From JARRNE01 sp963824085 (GTDB taxonomy: Bacteria; Pseudomonadota; Gammaproteobacteria; Chromatiales; Chromatiaceae), in contig CAWGNT010000017.1 in NCBI GenBank assembly GCA_963824085.1, positions 186,001 through 250,000 of the forward strand: a stretch of DNA of 64,000 bases. The letters run 5' to 3'. This document shows, in pieces, positions 55,948 through 64,000 of the stretch. The notes beneath the pieces are model-generated. The model was not told the origin of the DNA and did not search any database. It saw only the letters and a list, made by a program, of their open reading frames with translations. Numbering within the stretch: the first letter of the stretch is position 1; each line of letters opens with the position of its first letter. The position numbers were made by a program, and so were the translations under genes.

Positions 55948-58256
55948 GCAGCGAAACCGTCCTCGATTACTTGATCGCCAGCATTCGCAACGCGGCCATT
56001 TACAACCGTCATGACCTCGCGGCGCCCTCCGTGGTGCTGTGGCCGGACGGCGAGCGGCTGTGGTCCAAAGCGATCCCGCTCCTGCGCGACGCCCTGCCGG
56101 AGCTGCTCGTGCTCGCCCCCGAGATCGCGGACGAGCGAACCGGTCCGTCCACCTGGCTCCGCTACCAGCTCGCCCGCGCCAGCTCGCACGAGACACCGCT
56201 CCTCTATCTGCCGGGTGTGGCGCGTCACCAGTTTCGCGGGGCCGCCGGATTCCCCGAGGCCGCGCGGCACCTGTATGCCCTCCAGTACCACGGGCAGTTC
56301 TGGAGCCAGGTGAACGGCAAAGACTGGACGCCCCCGGCCTTCCTGTCCTCCCAGGAGGCCGGCCTCGGCCTGGACCTCGCCCGCGACCGGGCGACCCTGG
56401 AGGCATTGAGCGCCCAGCTCGTTCACGTGCTGCGGGCTACCGTAGACAGCCTCCGCGGGCGGCGTTTGGAGGCCGCCGACTTCCACGGCTTGACGGCTGG
56501 GGACCCCGTCCGTTTGCTGCTGGAGTGGATGGCGAGTGGGGACGGCAAGCATGACGATTGGCCGGCGGAGCGCTGGACGGCGTTCAAGGCCCTGTGCAAG
56601 CCAACCTTCGGGCTTGACCCCGACAAGGACGGGATCATTACCGCGGTGGACAAGCTGGTCGCTGGCGGCAAGGTCTGGGATCAGGTGTGGCGGCGCTACC
56701 GCGAGGCGCACCGGGCCTTTCCCGGGATACGCAAGGCCCTGGACCTGGCGCAGCCGAAGGATCTGCTGGATGACACCAACGACCGCCTGCCGGCCACGAA
56801 CCGCAAGCAGGAGGACGCGCTCCGCACGGACCTGCTGGGGCTTGGGAAGCTCCCGCAGGGCAAGGCGCTCGAAGAACTGAAGGCGCTTTGCCAGCAGCAT
56901 GCACCGCGGGCGGCATCCCTCTGGGCGGACCTGGGCGAGGCTCCGCTGGCGCGGGCGGCTGTCCATCTTAAAGAGCTCACGGAGGGCATCTCAGCCGGGG
57001 GCTTTGGCAGCGATTGGGCAGCGCTCGCGGCGGGCTACATCGAGCGCGGCTGGCGCGTGGATACCGCCGCCTGGCGGGCCTATGCCGCTGTACGTGACGG
57101 TCCCGATGTGGAGGCGGTGACGACGGCACTCCGAGCCGTCTATCTGCCTTGGCTCGAACGGCTGGCGGAGCAGGTGCAGGGTTGGGCATCCAGCTATCCC
57201 GCCGTCGACCCGGCGACTGCCGTTGTCTTCGAGCCCGCCGCGGGGACCGTGCTGGTGTTCGTGGACGGGCTGCGCTGCGACCTGGGCCTGGAGCTGCGGC
57301 AGTTGCTGGAGGACAAGGGCCTCAGCGCGGATATCGCCACCCATTGGTCCGCTTTGCCCACGGTGACGGCAACCGCCAAGCCCGCCTGGCGACCGCTGGC
57401 CGACGAGTTGGTTGGCAACACCCTGACAGAAGGATTCGAGCCGCAGATCGCCGAGACGGGGAAGGACCTCAAGACCCAAGCGTTCCGTAATCTGCTCGCC
57501 AAGCTCGGCTGGGCCTGGGTGGAGCCGACAGGCGCCGGCGACCCGAGCGGTGCCGCCTGGACCGAGACCGGCACCTTCGACCACGACGGCCACACGCAGG
57601 GGGCACGCCTCTCCTGGTGGCTGGACGAACAGCTGCGGGCGGTCAGCCTGCTCGTTTGGGACCTGGTACAGGCCGGCTGGGAGCGGGTAGTCCTGATTAC
57701 CGACCACGGCTGGCTGCTCTTGCCCGGTGGGCTACCCAAGGTCGAGCTGCCCGCGCACCTCACCCAGTCCCGCTGGCCGCGCTGTGCCGTCTTGCAACCC
57801 GGTGCCCATCACGGGTTCAAGGCGCTGCCGTGGTTCTGGGGCGGAGGCCACTCCGTGGTCTGTGCGCCCGGCATCTCCGCCTTCAAGGGTGGCATCGAGT
57901 ATGCCCATGGAGGGCTGAGCCTGCAGGAGGCACTCATACCGACGCTGACCGTCACGGCGGCGGGCGAGCAGGTGGCTCAACCCGTCGAGATCGCGAGCGT
58001 CGAGTGGAGGGGCATGCGCCTGCGCGTGCAGTTGAAGGGCGGCTTCTGGGGCACGGCGCTTGACATCCGGACCAAGCCGGCAGACGCGGGCTCTTCCGTG
58101 CTCGATGCCGATCGGCGACTGCAGCCTCCGGGCGACGAGGGGGCAGCCGCGCTCCTGGTGACGGACGACAAATTTGAAGGCGCTGCGGCCGTTCTTGTCG
58201 TGGTCCGTGACGGTCAGGTCGTGGCCAAGCAGCCCGTGACGATCGGGGGAGACTGA
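55944..58256 (+). CDS. pglZ: BREX phosphatase-like protein PglZ (type B)
   Basis: 770 residues in one frame from GTG. The alkaline-phosphatase-fold core is seen in VLVFVDGLRCDLG and the LITDHGWLLLPGGLPKVELP block. PglZ is required for BREX defence and probably binds BrxB. The length and similarity fit the shorter type-B PglZ rather than the longer E. coli form. It is the only large BREX component here without a frameshift. Confidence 0.88.
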   Translation: MSSETVLDYLIASIRNAAIYNRHDLAAPSVVLWPDGERLWSKAIPLLRDALPELLVLAPEIADERTGPSTWLRYQLARASSHETPLLYLPGVARHQFRGAAGFPEAARHLYALQYHGQFWSQVNGKDWTPPAFLSSQEAGLGLDLARDRATLEALSAQLVHVLRATVDSLRGRRLEAADFHGLTAGDPVRLLLEWMASGDGKHDDWPAERWTAFKALCKPTFGLDPDKDGIITAVDKLVAGGKVWDQVWRRYREAHRAFPGIRKALDLAQPKDLLDDTNDRLPATNRKQEDALRTDLLGLGKLPQGKALEELKALCQQHAPRAASLWADLGEAPLARAAVHLKELTEGISAGGFGSDWAALAAGYIERGWRVDTAAWRAYAAVRDGPDVEAVTTALRAVYLPWLERLAEQVQGWASSYPAVDPATAVVFEPAAGTVLVFVDGLRCDLGLELRQLLEDKGLSADIATHWSALPTVTATAKPAWRPLADELVGNTLTEGFEPQIAETGKDLKTQAFRNLLAKLGWAWVEPTGAGDPSGAAWTETGTFDHDGHTQGARLSWWLDEQLRAVSLLVWDLVQAGWERVVLITDHGWLLLPGGLPKVELPAHLTQSRWPRCAVLQPGAHHGFKALPWFWGGGHSVVCAPGISAFKGGIEYAHGGLSLQEALIPTLTVTAAGEQVAQPVEIASVEWRGMRLRVQLKGGFWGTALDIRTKPADAGSSVLDADRRLQPPGDEGAAALLVTDDKFEGAAAVLVVVRDGQVVAKQPVTIGGD

Positions 58257-58260
58257 GTCC

Positions 58261-60331
58261 ATGCAGCTCGACGCGCTCGACCAGATTGCCGCCAAGGCGT
58301 TCGACGGCTTCATCGTCCGCAAGGACCTGGTGCGCCGCTTCAAGGGCCAGTATCCGGTGCCCACCTACGTCGGCGAGTTTCTGCTCGGGCGCTACTGCTC
58401 CAGCACCGATGAGGGCGAGATCCAGGAGGGCCTGGAGATCGTCCAGCGCCAGCTCGAAAGCCGCACGGTGCGCGCCGGCGAGGAGGAGCTGTTCAAGGCA
58501 CGGGCGAAAGAGCAGGGCCGCGTCAAGCTGATCGACCTGATCACCGCCCGCCTCGACGCCCGGAACAACTGCTTTATCGCGGAGCTGCCGAGCCTGCGCA
58601 TCAAGGACGCCCGCATCAGCGACGAGCTGGTCCACGCCCACGAGCGGATGCTGACCGGCGGCTTCTACACCGAGGTCGATCTCAGCTACGACCCGAGCAT
58701 CGCCGAGGAGAAGAACGGCCGCCCGTTCGGCGTCGACTCCCTGCGGGAGATCCAGCTCTCCAAGCGCGATGCCCTGGACACCATGGCGCGCGGGCGGCAG
58801 CTCTTCACCTTCCGGGAGTGGCAGGACTTTCTGCTGCGCAGCATCGGGCTTGAGCCCGCAAGTCTGACATCTCGAACCCGGGACGTGATGCTGCTGCGCA
58901 TGGTCCCCTTCGTCGAGAACAACTACAACGCGGTGGAGCTGGGGCCGCGGGGGACCGGCAAGAGCCACCTCTTCCAGCAGGTCTCGCCGCTTCGCCCATC
59001 TGGTCTCCGGCGGCAAGGCCTCGGTGGCGCGGATGTTCGTCAACAATGCCACCGGCCAGCGCGGGCTGGTGTGCCAGTATGACGTGGTCTGCTTCGACGA
59101 GGTCTCGGGGATCAGCTTCGATCAGAAGGACGGCGTCAACATCATGAAGGGCTACATGGAGTCCGGCGAGTTCAGCCGCGGCAAGGAGAGCATCCGGGGC
59201 TTCGGCAGCATCTACATGGTGGGCAACTTCGACGTGGACGTGGCGCACCAGCAGCGCATCGGCCACCTGTTTGGCCCCATGCCCCCGGAGATGCGCGACG
59301 ACACCGCCTTCATGGACCGCATCCACGCCTACCTCCCGGGCTGGGACATTCCGAAGGTCAGCCGCGAGCAGCTCACGGATCACTTCGGCCTGGTGAGCGA
59401 CTTCCTGTCCCTGTGCTGGAACCACCTGCGCGCATCCTCGCGGCTGCACAAGCTCCAGGGACGTATCCAGTTTGGCGGGGCGCTGAGCGGGCGCGACACC
59501 AATGCCGTCCAGAAGACCATGAACGGTCTCCTGAAGGTCATGTACCCCTACGCGATCGGTGAGGGTGCCGAGCACACCGACCAGGAGATCCCCGACCATG
59601 CGATCGAATGGGCCGCAAGGCTGGCGCTGGAGTGCCGGCGCCGCGTCAAGGAGCAGCAGAAGCGCATCGGTTCGGCGGAGTTCCGCAACACCCACTTCAG
59701 CTTCCAGATGGGGACCGATGGCGTCGAGCAGTTCGTTGCCACCCCGGAGCTGCAGAGCGAGGACAGCATCGGGGACGACCCGCTGCCCCCCGGGCAGGTC
59801 TGGGTGCTTTCACCTGGGGGCATCGAAGAGCACCCCGGCCTCTTCCGGGTGGACGTGACCGAGGGCCCGGGATCGGGCGTGAAGATCCTCAACCAACCGC
59901 CGCCGGCGCCCTTCAAGGAGAGTGTGCGCTGCGCCGAGCAGAACCTCTACACCCGCGCCAAGGAGCTGGTCGGTGACCGTGACCCGAGGTCGCATGAGTT
60001 CTCGGTCCAGATGCGGGCCTTCGACGCGAGCAAGACCGGTACAGCAACGGGCGTGGGCGCGCTCCTCGGCCTGTGCTCAGCTCTTCTAGAGAAGAGCCTG
60101 AAGGGCGGCCTGATCGTCGTCGGTGGCCTCAACCTCGGCGGCTCCATCGAGCCCATCTACAACGCCGTCGGCATCGTCGAGGCTGCCGCCGACAAGGGGG
60201 CCAAGATGATCCTGCTGCCGGTAACCACCCGCAAACAGCTCGTCGAGCTGGATGACGACATTGCAACCCGGGTGACCGTAATCTTCTACTCCGACGCGCG
60301 GGATGCGCTGCTGAAGGCGTTGATGGAGTAG
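58261..60331 (+). pseudogene. brxL: BREX Lon-like ATPase BrxL, one frameshift
   Basis: About 689 residues when joined. The first frame carries the N-terminal domain and Walker A (GPRGTGKSHLFQQ); the second carries Walker B (VVCFDEVSGI) and the C-terminal Lon-like domain. The break is a single extra C near 58989, since removing it restores SPFAHLVSGG. The total is one base over a multiple of three. In the Lon-like domain the usual DGPSAG serine is replaced (SKTGTATG) and the catalytic lysine site also differs, consistent with BrxL not being a protease. Confidence 0.85.
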
Positions 60332-60428
60332 CTTATGAGGCGAGCACCTCGTTCTGGTGACCTGGGTCCCGTGTCAAACTTTGAACGGCGCGACCGCGGC
60401 GGCTTTACCGGAATCAGAACGAGGAACT

Positions 60429-60731
60429 ATGAAGGTCTGGTATGGATGCAGGTGTCTTCACCTCGATGTTGTGGATAGGTGGCGGAGGAAGCACACCGCA
60501 ACCGTTTTACCTCCAACGCCGCAGGCACCGTATCTTAGAGGGAACCTTCACTACCCCGCTGGCAACGATCCCCCAGGCCCGGGACCTAACGGACGTCACT
60601 CATACCCCACAGCGAAGAGCGATATCGAGCGCATGCAAGCTCTGGGCATACTTAAGGAGGGTCCTGCGGAGTGGAACCCTCGGTACTTCTACGCTCCGGC
60701 GATCTATGACATTGCCTACGGGGATAGCTAA
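60429..60731 (+). CDS. Small hypothetical protein after brxL
   Basis: 100 residues from ATG with a GAGGAA leader. Contains TAKSDIERMQALGILKEGPAE, which looks helical; no family recognised. It is the last possible island gene before the right repeat. Confidence 0.35.
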   Translation: MKVWYGCRCLHLDVVDRWRRKHTATVLPPTPQAPYLRGNLHYPAGNDPPGPGPNGRHSYPTAKSDIERMQALGILKEGPAEWNPRYFYAPAIYDIAYGDS

Positions 60732-60940
60732 CGCCGACGCCCCGACACGAGAACACGCTCGATAGCGCGTAGGTCGTCCGCCACCCGGTCATGGGCAAAC
60801 GGGTGCGAGTAAACTGACTCGTCTTGTGATTCAATCCGGCGATGGGAGCGGAAGACGGATGACAAAAGCGGAAACGGAAGCGGGTATGTGATGCGGATTT
60901 CTCGCGAACTTCATCGATAAAACAGTATCATAGGCGCATC

Positions 60941-61021
60941 ATGATCCTGATGATCGATAGTCGGCATCGCCAGCCGAAGAATGGCGACACCATCCGCGAA
61001 TTCCAGAAAATCCAAGCAAAC
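60941..61021 (+). repeat. Right island repeat (DR2): probable attR
   Basis: Matches DR1 at 33 of the first 36 nt and also starts with a TrpG-like MILMID. Expected chromosomal sequence (rest of trpG) does not follow; an IS1595-like end begins at 61027 instead, so the right flank was probably displaced by insertions. Confidence 0.5.
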
Positions 61022-61026
61022 AGCCT

Positions 61027-61232
61027 CCTGATTAGCAAGGAGTGTCAGCCATTCGAATCCAGCGCTCGGGGCGGGGACGGGTGGCCACGGCGGCGGCCAG
61101 CAGGCGACCGGGCAGGGCATGCAGGTCGAAGCGGCGATTAAACCGATAGGTGATGGCCCCCAGGTAGCGCTCGGCGTACTTGCCGAAGTCGAAGGAATGA
61201 TGGCTCATGAAGCGATCTGTGTGACGCCACAT
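61027..61232 (-). mobile_element. 3' end of an IS1595-like element, truncated
   Basis: The terminal repeat CCTGATTAGCAAG...TCAGCC (61027-61050) overlaps the stop of a frame encoding a C-terminal transposase piece (FDFGKYAERYLGAITYRF, then RRFDL; ending MADTPC). The tail style matches IS1595-family transposases. The rest of the element is missing, replaced by another IS remnant. It is the probable source family of the MITE at 38649. Confidence 0.65.
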
Positions 61233-61262
61233 AGAATTCGAAGAAAGCCCAGGGAAACCTCA

Positions 61263-62163
61263 CTAAGATTGTGGGCCCCACTCATGTACAGCGAGATATT
61301 GTTGAAGGTAGAGCTTGTTCACGCCACGGAAAGGGCGAAGAAAATTGCGTAGTCCCGTCCACAACCCTTCGTTGGTATTGATGTGAACCTCACGGATTCC
61401 GTCTCCATCATCATCGCGTGCCCAGACACGCTTGCCGGGCGTATGGCAACCGGAGACATGGTTGCGCTGCGCCTCGGACAAATGCTTGTAGGCGCCCCAT
61501 TCGTCGGTATTGACGGTGGCTCCCTTTCGAGTCGCCTCCAGGACGCTGGGCTCAAGATCCCGTCTTGCGCTGTTTTTTTAAGAGCAATTGGATCTGGCCA
61601 CTTTCCCGCCCGACGATCCCCAAGACGGGAGGACGGTCCGTCTCCCACGTGCCATGGCCCCGTGCTTGATTGGCGCGGCGCCGTGGCGGATCCTCCGGAT
61701 CCGGGTGTAAACGGCCCTTCTCGCCCGCATTCTGCTACATCTCATCCGCCTCCACCACCGCGTCGGCCAACGGCTCCCGACGACAGGCCTGTGCCGCAAG
61801 CTCCTGAATTCTATGGCGACGTTCAAGCAAGTGCTTGCGGTCAATACCCAATTCTTTCGCCAAGTGCAAGGTCGGTATGCCTTGGGCAAAGCCCTGCAAG
61901 ATGCGCACGATCACACAGCAGCTGTGATGGGTCCCTTGCCAGAGGGTTCCGGCGAACGCGTTGTAGATACGACCGCAGGAACAGCGAAAGTACAGCATCG
62001 GCGCTCTATCGCGCCTATGCACTTTCGACTGTTCGACCGGCCTCTCACATGCCGAGCAACACAGGCCATCCGGATGCAGAATCTCGACCAGATAATCGTA
62101 ACACCTCTGCTCATCCATCAACTCGACTGTTGAGCAACGGATCATCAGCTCCCCCTTCTGCAA
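61263..62163 (-). pseudogene. IS1595-family transposase with nonsense and frameshift mutations
   Basis: The N-terminal 142 residues hold a zinc-ribbon-like pattern (CCSACERP and RCSCGRIYNAF) and run to VVEADEM, where the expected Tyr codon is TAG (complement of 61735-61737). Reading continues past it (QNAGEKG...RRRANQ...VVGRESGQ-like), shifts frame near 61555 and ends with the DDE-family segment EVHINTNEGLWTGLRNFLRP. One nonsense and one frameshift make it inactive. Confidence 0.8.
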
Positions 62164-62249
62164 TCTATTACGGGGAACTTATTCTCTATCTTCGTGTTGC
62201 GGTTGTCTAGTGCTCCCACAGTTCGCCCCATGAGCCGGAATTTCAATCC

Positions 62250-62812
62250 CTCCAGCCCTTACAGCCCGAACACTGCCTGCAGCGTAGCTGGGGCGATCGC
62301 CACCAGCGCTTCTTCGCTTCTTCTGGGTCAATGCCATTGACTATGAATTCTCCGCCGCCGGGCGCCACCACCTGCGCCTGCACGTTGTGGTCTGCCAGGA
62401 GACCTGGGAGGCCGCGGACGATGATGGGCAGATCCTCACCAAGAGCGCCCGCCACGCCTGGCTCTCCAGCCGCCCGCTGACGCGCCACAACGTGCATGAA
62501 CGCTGCAACCTCGGCGCACGCTACCGCTGGGGTATCGAGGCGGGGTTCCTGGTGGAAAAACATCAGGGCTACCACTACGAGCACGCCTTTGCCCTGAACT
62601 GGAACGCCATGAAGGGCTACCATTACCTGATGCGCATGGCCCACCTGTTCAACACCCTGGCCCGCTTCGCCCACCACCTCAAGGCCCTCTATGCCGCGCT
62701 TGGCGTGCGCGGCGCCATCGCTTTCATCCGCCAATCCTGTGCCGCGCCCTGGTTGGACCCCGAGCGGGTCCGCGCCCTCCTCAGCCAATCCTTCCAACTC
62801 CAGCTCGCGTAA
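62250..62812 (+). pseudogene. 3' fragment of an IS4-like transposase
   Basis: A C-terminal DDE-transposase fragment. The IS4-type R(3)E(6)K signature is visible in YRWGIEAGFLVEK. A perfect 8-bp tandem duplication CGCTTCTT (62307-62322) shifts the frame upstream of it; without it the frame continues through LQRSWGDRHQRFF. The 5' part is absent. Confidence 0.65.
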
Positions 62813-63009
62813 CGCCGGCTTCTTCCCCCACCCGAATGGCTGCCACCAGCGCGCGGATGTCCGCCCCTGCGCCGCCTTCCTCCAATCCTCCTCCAGCACC
62901 CCCGTCACCCCCGTCAACCTCCTTCTCCGGGAGCCGACAGGCTGCCTTTCTCGCTCCTGACTATGTTCTCCTCTCCCTCGACTCGCCCAGCCACATCGGA
63001 GGGTGGGTT

Positions 63010-63294
63010 ATGCTTCAGGGCGCCCTGACCAAATACTCCGACATCTGGGAGAAAGAAGATGACAGAGAGCTGCTCAAGAGAAATCTGTCGAAGTTAACGC
63101 CGCGCGAGAGCGAAGTTCTAGGTCATCTCGGCCACGGTAAACCGAACAAGGTGATCGCATACGACATGGGCCTCTCGGTTCGCACGATCGAGGGTTACCG
63201 CGCGAGTATCATGGACAAACTGAATGTCCGCACCTTGGGCGAGCTGATGCAGCTCGTACTCGATGCCGATCTGGCTCGTCGGGACGACGCCTGA
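63010..63294 (+). CDS. LuxR/FixJ-type HTH regulator, short
   Basis: 94 residues from the in-frame ATG at 63010. A LuxR-type C-terminal HTH (LTPRESEVLGHLGHGKPNKV, then MGLSVRTIEGYRASIMDKL) makes up most of it. The receiver domain expected in FixJ/NarL relatives is missing; the upstream in-frame sequence is Pro/Ser-rich and looks like transposon debris. It may be the truncated end of a response regulator or a stand-alone regulator. Confidence 0.7.
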   Translation: MLQGALTKYSDIWEKEDDRELLKRNLSKLTPRESEVLGHLGHGKPNKVIAYDMGLSVRTIEGYRASIMDKLNVRTLGELMQLVLDADLARRDDA

Positions 63295-63612
63295 ATTAAG
63301 CCGGGCTGGGCGCGAACGAACCCTCATCTGGCAGATGGAAGGGAAATATAGAGGCGCGTCCTCTGGACTGGGCCGACCCGGCGTCTGGGCGGCCCGCTGG
63401 TGACTGGTAATCCTCGATCCTTGATATCCCGGACAGCGCGCCGGGCTTGACCCCAACGGTAGATCACGCCGAGCGTTCAAGTAGTTTTACGGCTACTTGC
63501 GCACCGAGCTTCTCCCTTAAAATTTTGTCATGGCAGCAACCTGACCATCGCGAGCGTGGAAGGTCCTGTCAGAAATCAATCGAAACGTGATTTTCAATCG
63601 GAGGAGCAGCAA
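63295..63612. other. Intergenic region before the last gene
   Basis: About 318 bp without a supported gene. A GGAGGAGCAG leader at its end serves the next ATG. Confidence 0.4.
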
Positions 63613-64000
63613 ATGCGCAAATTGATTTTCGGTCATTTAGTCTATCTCTGGACGCCGCTGGGCGTGATCGCCTGTCTGGCGGGTATCTTGCTCGGCGGCG
63701 ACTGGGTTTGGCTGGGCATGGCGATATTCGGCTTGAATATCGTACTGGACACCCTGTCCCAGTCGTTCCATACCAAAGGCGCTTACACCGGCAAGGATGG
63801 CCAGCCTGCGGGCAAGGCGCCCGTTCTCAACGCCATGATGTACATGCAGCTGGTGAGCTTCATCGGACTCCAGCTGGCCTTGGCGTGGCGGGTGTTTCAA
63901 TACGTCAGCGGCGCGCCCATCGAGACCATGAGCTTCACCCTGCCGGGATGGACCGGGATGGACGCGAGCATCGCCTACACCAGCGGCATCACCGGGCTGC
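63613..64000 (+). CDS. Integral membrane protein, partial (runs off the window)
   Basis: The first 129 residues of a longer protein, from an ATG with a GGAGGAGCAG leader. Several hydrophobic helices (LVYLWTPLGVIACLAGILLG, GMAIFGLNIVLDTL, MYMQLVSFIGLQLALAW). The layout recalls the N-terminal part of AlkB-like membrane hydroxylases or desaturases, but the diagnostic histidine boxes are beyond the window, so the class is only a guess. Confidence 0.5.
   Translation, partial: MRKLIFGHLVYLWTPLGVIACLAGILLGGDWVWLGMAIFGLNIVLDTLSQSFHTKGAYTGKDGQPAGKAPVLNAMMYMQLVSFIGLQLALAWRVFQYVSGAPIETMSFTLPGWTGMDASIAYTSGITGL

Larger units (their letters stand above)
36837..61021. mobile_element. Integrated BREX defence island (about 24 kb)
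   Basis: Bounded by imperfect direct repeats (36837-36920 and 60941-61021). A tyrosine integrase lies just inside the left end, followed by phage/island replication-type genes, orphan AT-rich genes, a BREX locus and several toxin-antitoxin modules. The neighbouring trp operon is interrupted at trpG. The right border is obscured by IS insertions, so its exact end is uncertain. Confidence 0.6.

Noticed and set aside
62243..62917. A 224-codon minus-strand frame over the IS4-like fragment
   Set aside because: The transposase signature is on the plus strand.

Overview
The window looks like a chromosomal segment of a GC-rich gammaproteobacterium, possibly Chromatiales- or Ectothiorhodospira-like. 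The evidence is a complete ccmABCDEFGHI cluster, a tamA-tamB pair, the order djlA - rpe - gph - trpE, and high GC with almost no coding gaps. The exact lineage cannot be fixed from this sequence alone. No rRNA, tRNA or CRISPR array was recognised.

Layout of the left part (1-36834), where every gene is intact:
(1) A tungstate/molybdate uptake group: the tail of an ABC protein, tupA, a Mop protein and a HTH regulator with a ligand-binding domain.
(2) A second EF-G-like GTPase, a Kef-type antiporter and a PEBP protein.
(3) A giant RND pump with a unique basic tail, translationally coupled to a pentapeptide-repeat protein.
(4) Two membrane proteins, then the cytochrome c maturation operon on the minus strand.
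(5) A YbaN-like protein, tamA and tamB.
(6) A response-regulator diguanylate cyclase, an aldo/keto reductase, a CbiM-like protein, a DjlA-like co-chaperone, rpe, gph and trpE.

The right part is a mobile defence island of about 24 kb (about 36837-61021) lying directly behind trpE. The expected trpG is reduced to its first few codons. The island is bounded by two imperfect direct repeats and starts with a tyrosine integrase. It carries AlpA and DUF3987 phage-type genes, two AT-rich orphan genes and a type 1-like BREX locus: brxA, brxB, brxC, pglX, pglZ, brxL. Toxin-antitoxin modules sit in the gaps of the BREX operon. DUF1778/GNAT is between brxC and pglX. MNT/HEPN, a VapB-like antitoxin and DUF433 with a stump of its PIN-like partner are between pglX and pglZ. 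The BREX genes are decaying: brxC and brxL each carry a one-base frameshift, pglX is shattered by many, and the DUF3987 gene is frameshifted too. No genes outside the island and its IS-rich right border are broken.

The island also holds a 153-bp MITE with a perfect 8-bp target duplication. Its ends match an IS1595-type end at the right border. That MITE is itself inside a second small element with 17-bp inverted repeats. Beyond the right border (61027-62812) lies a pile of broken transposases, followed by a LuxR-type regulator and the start of a membrane protein that runs off the window.
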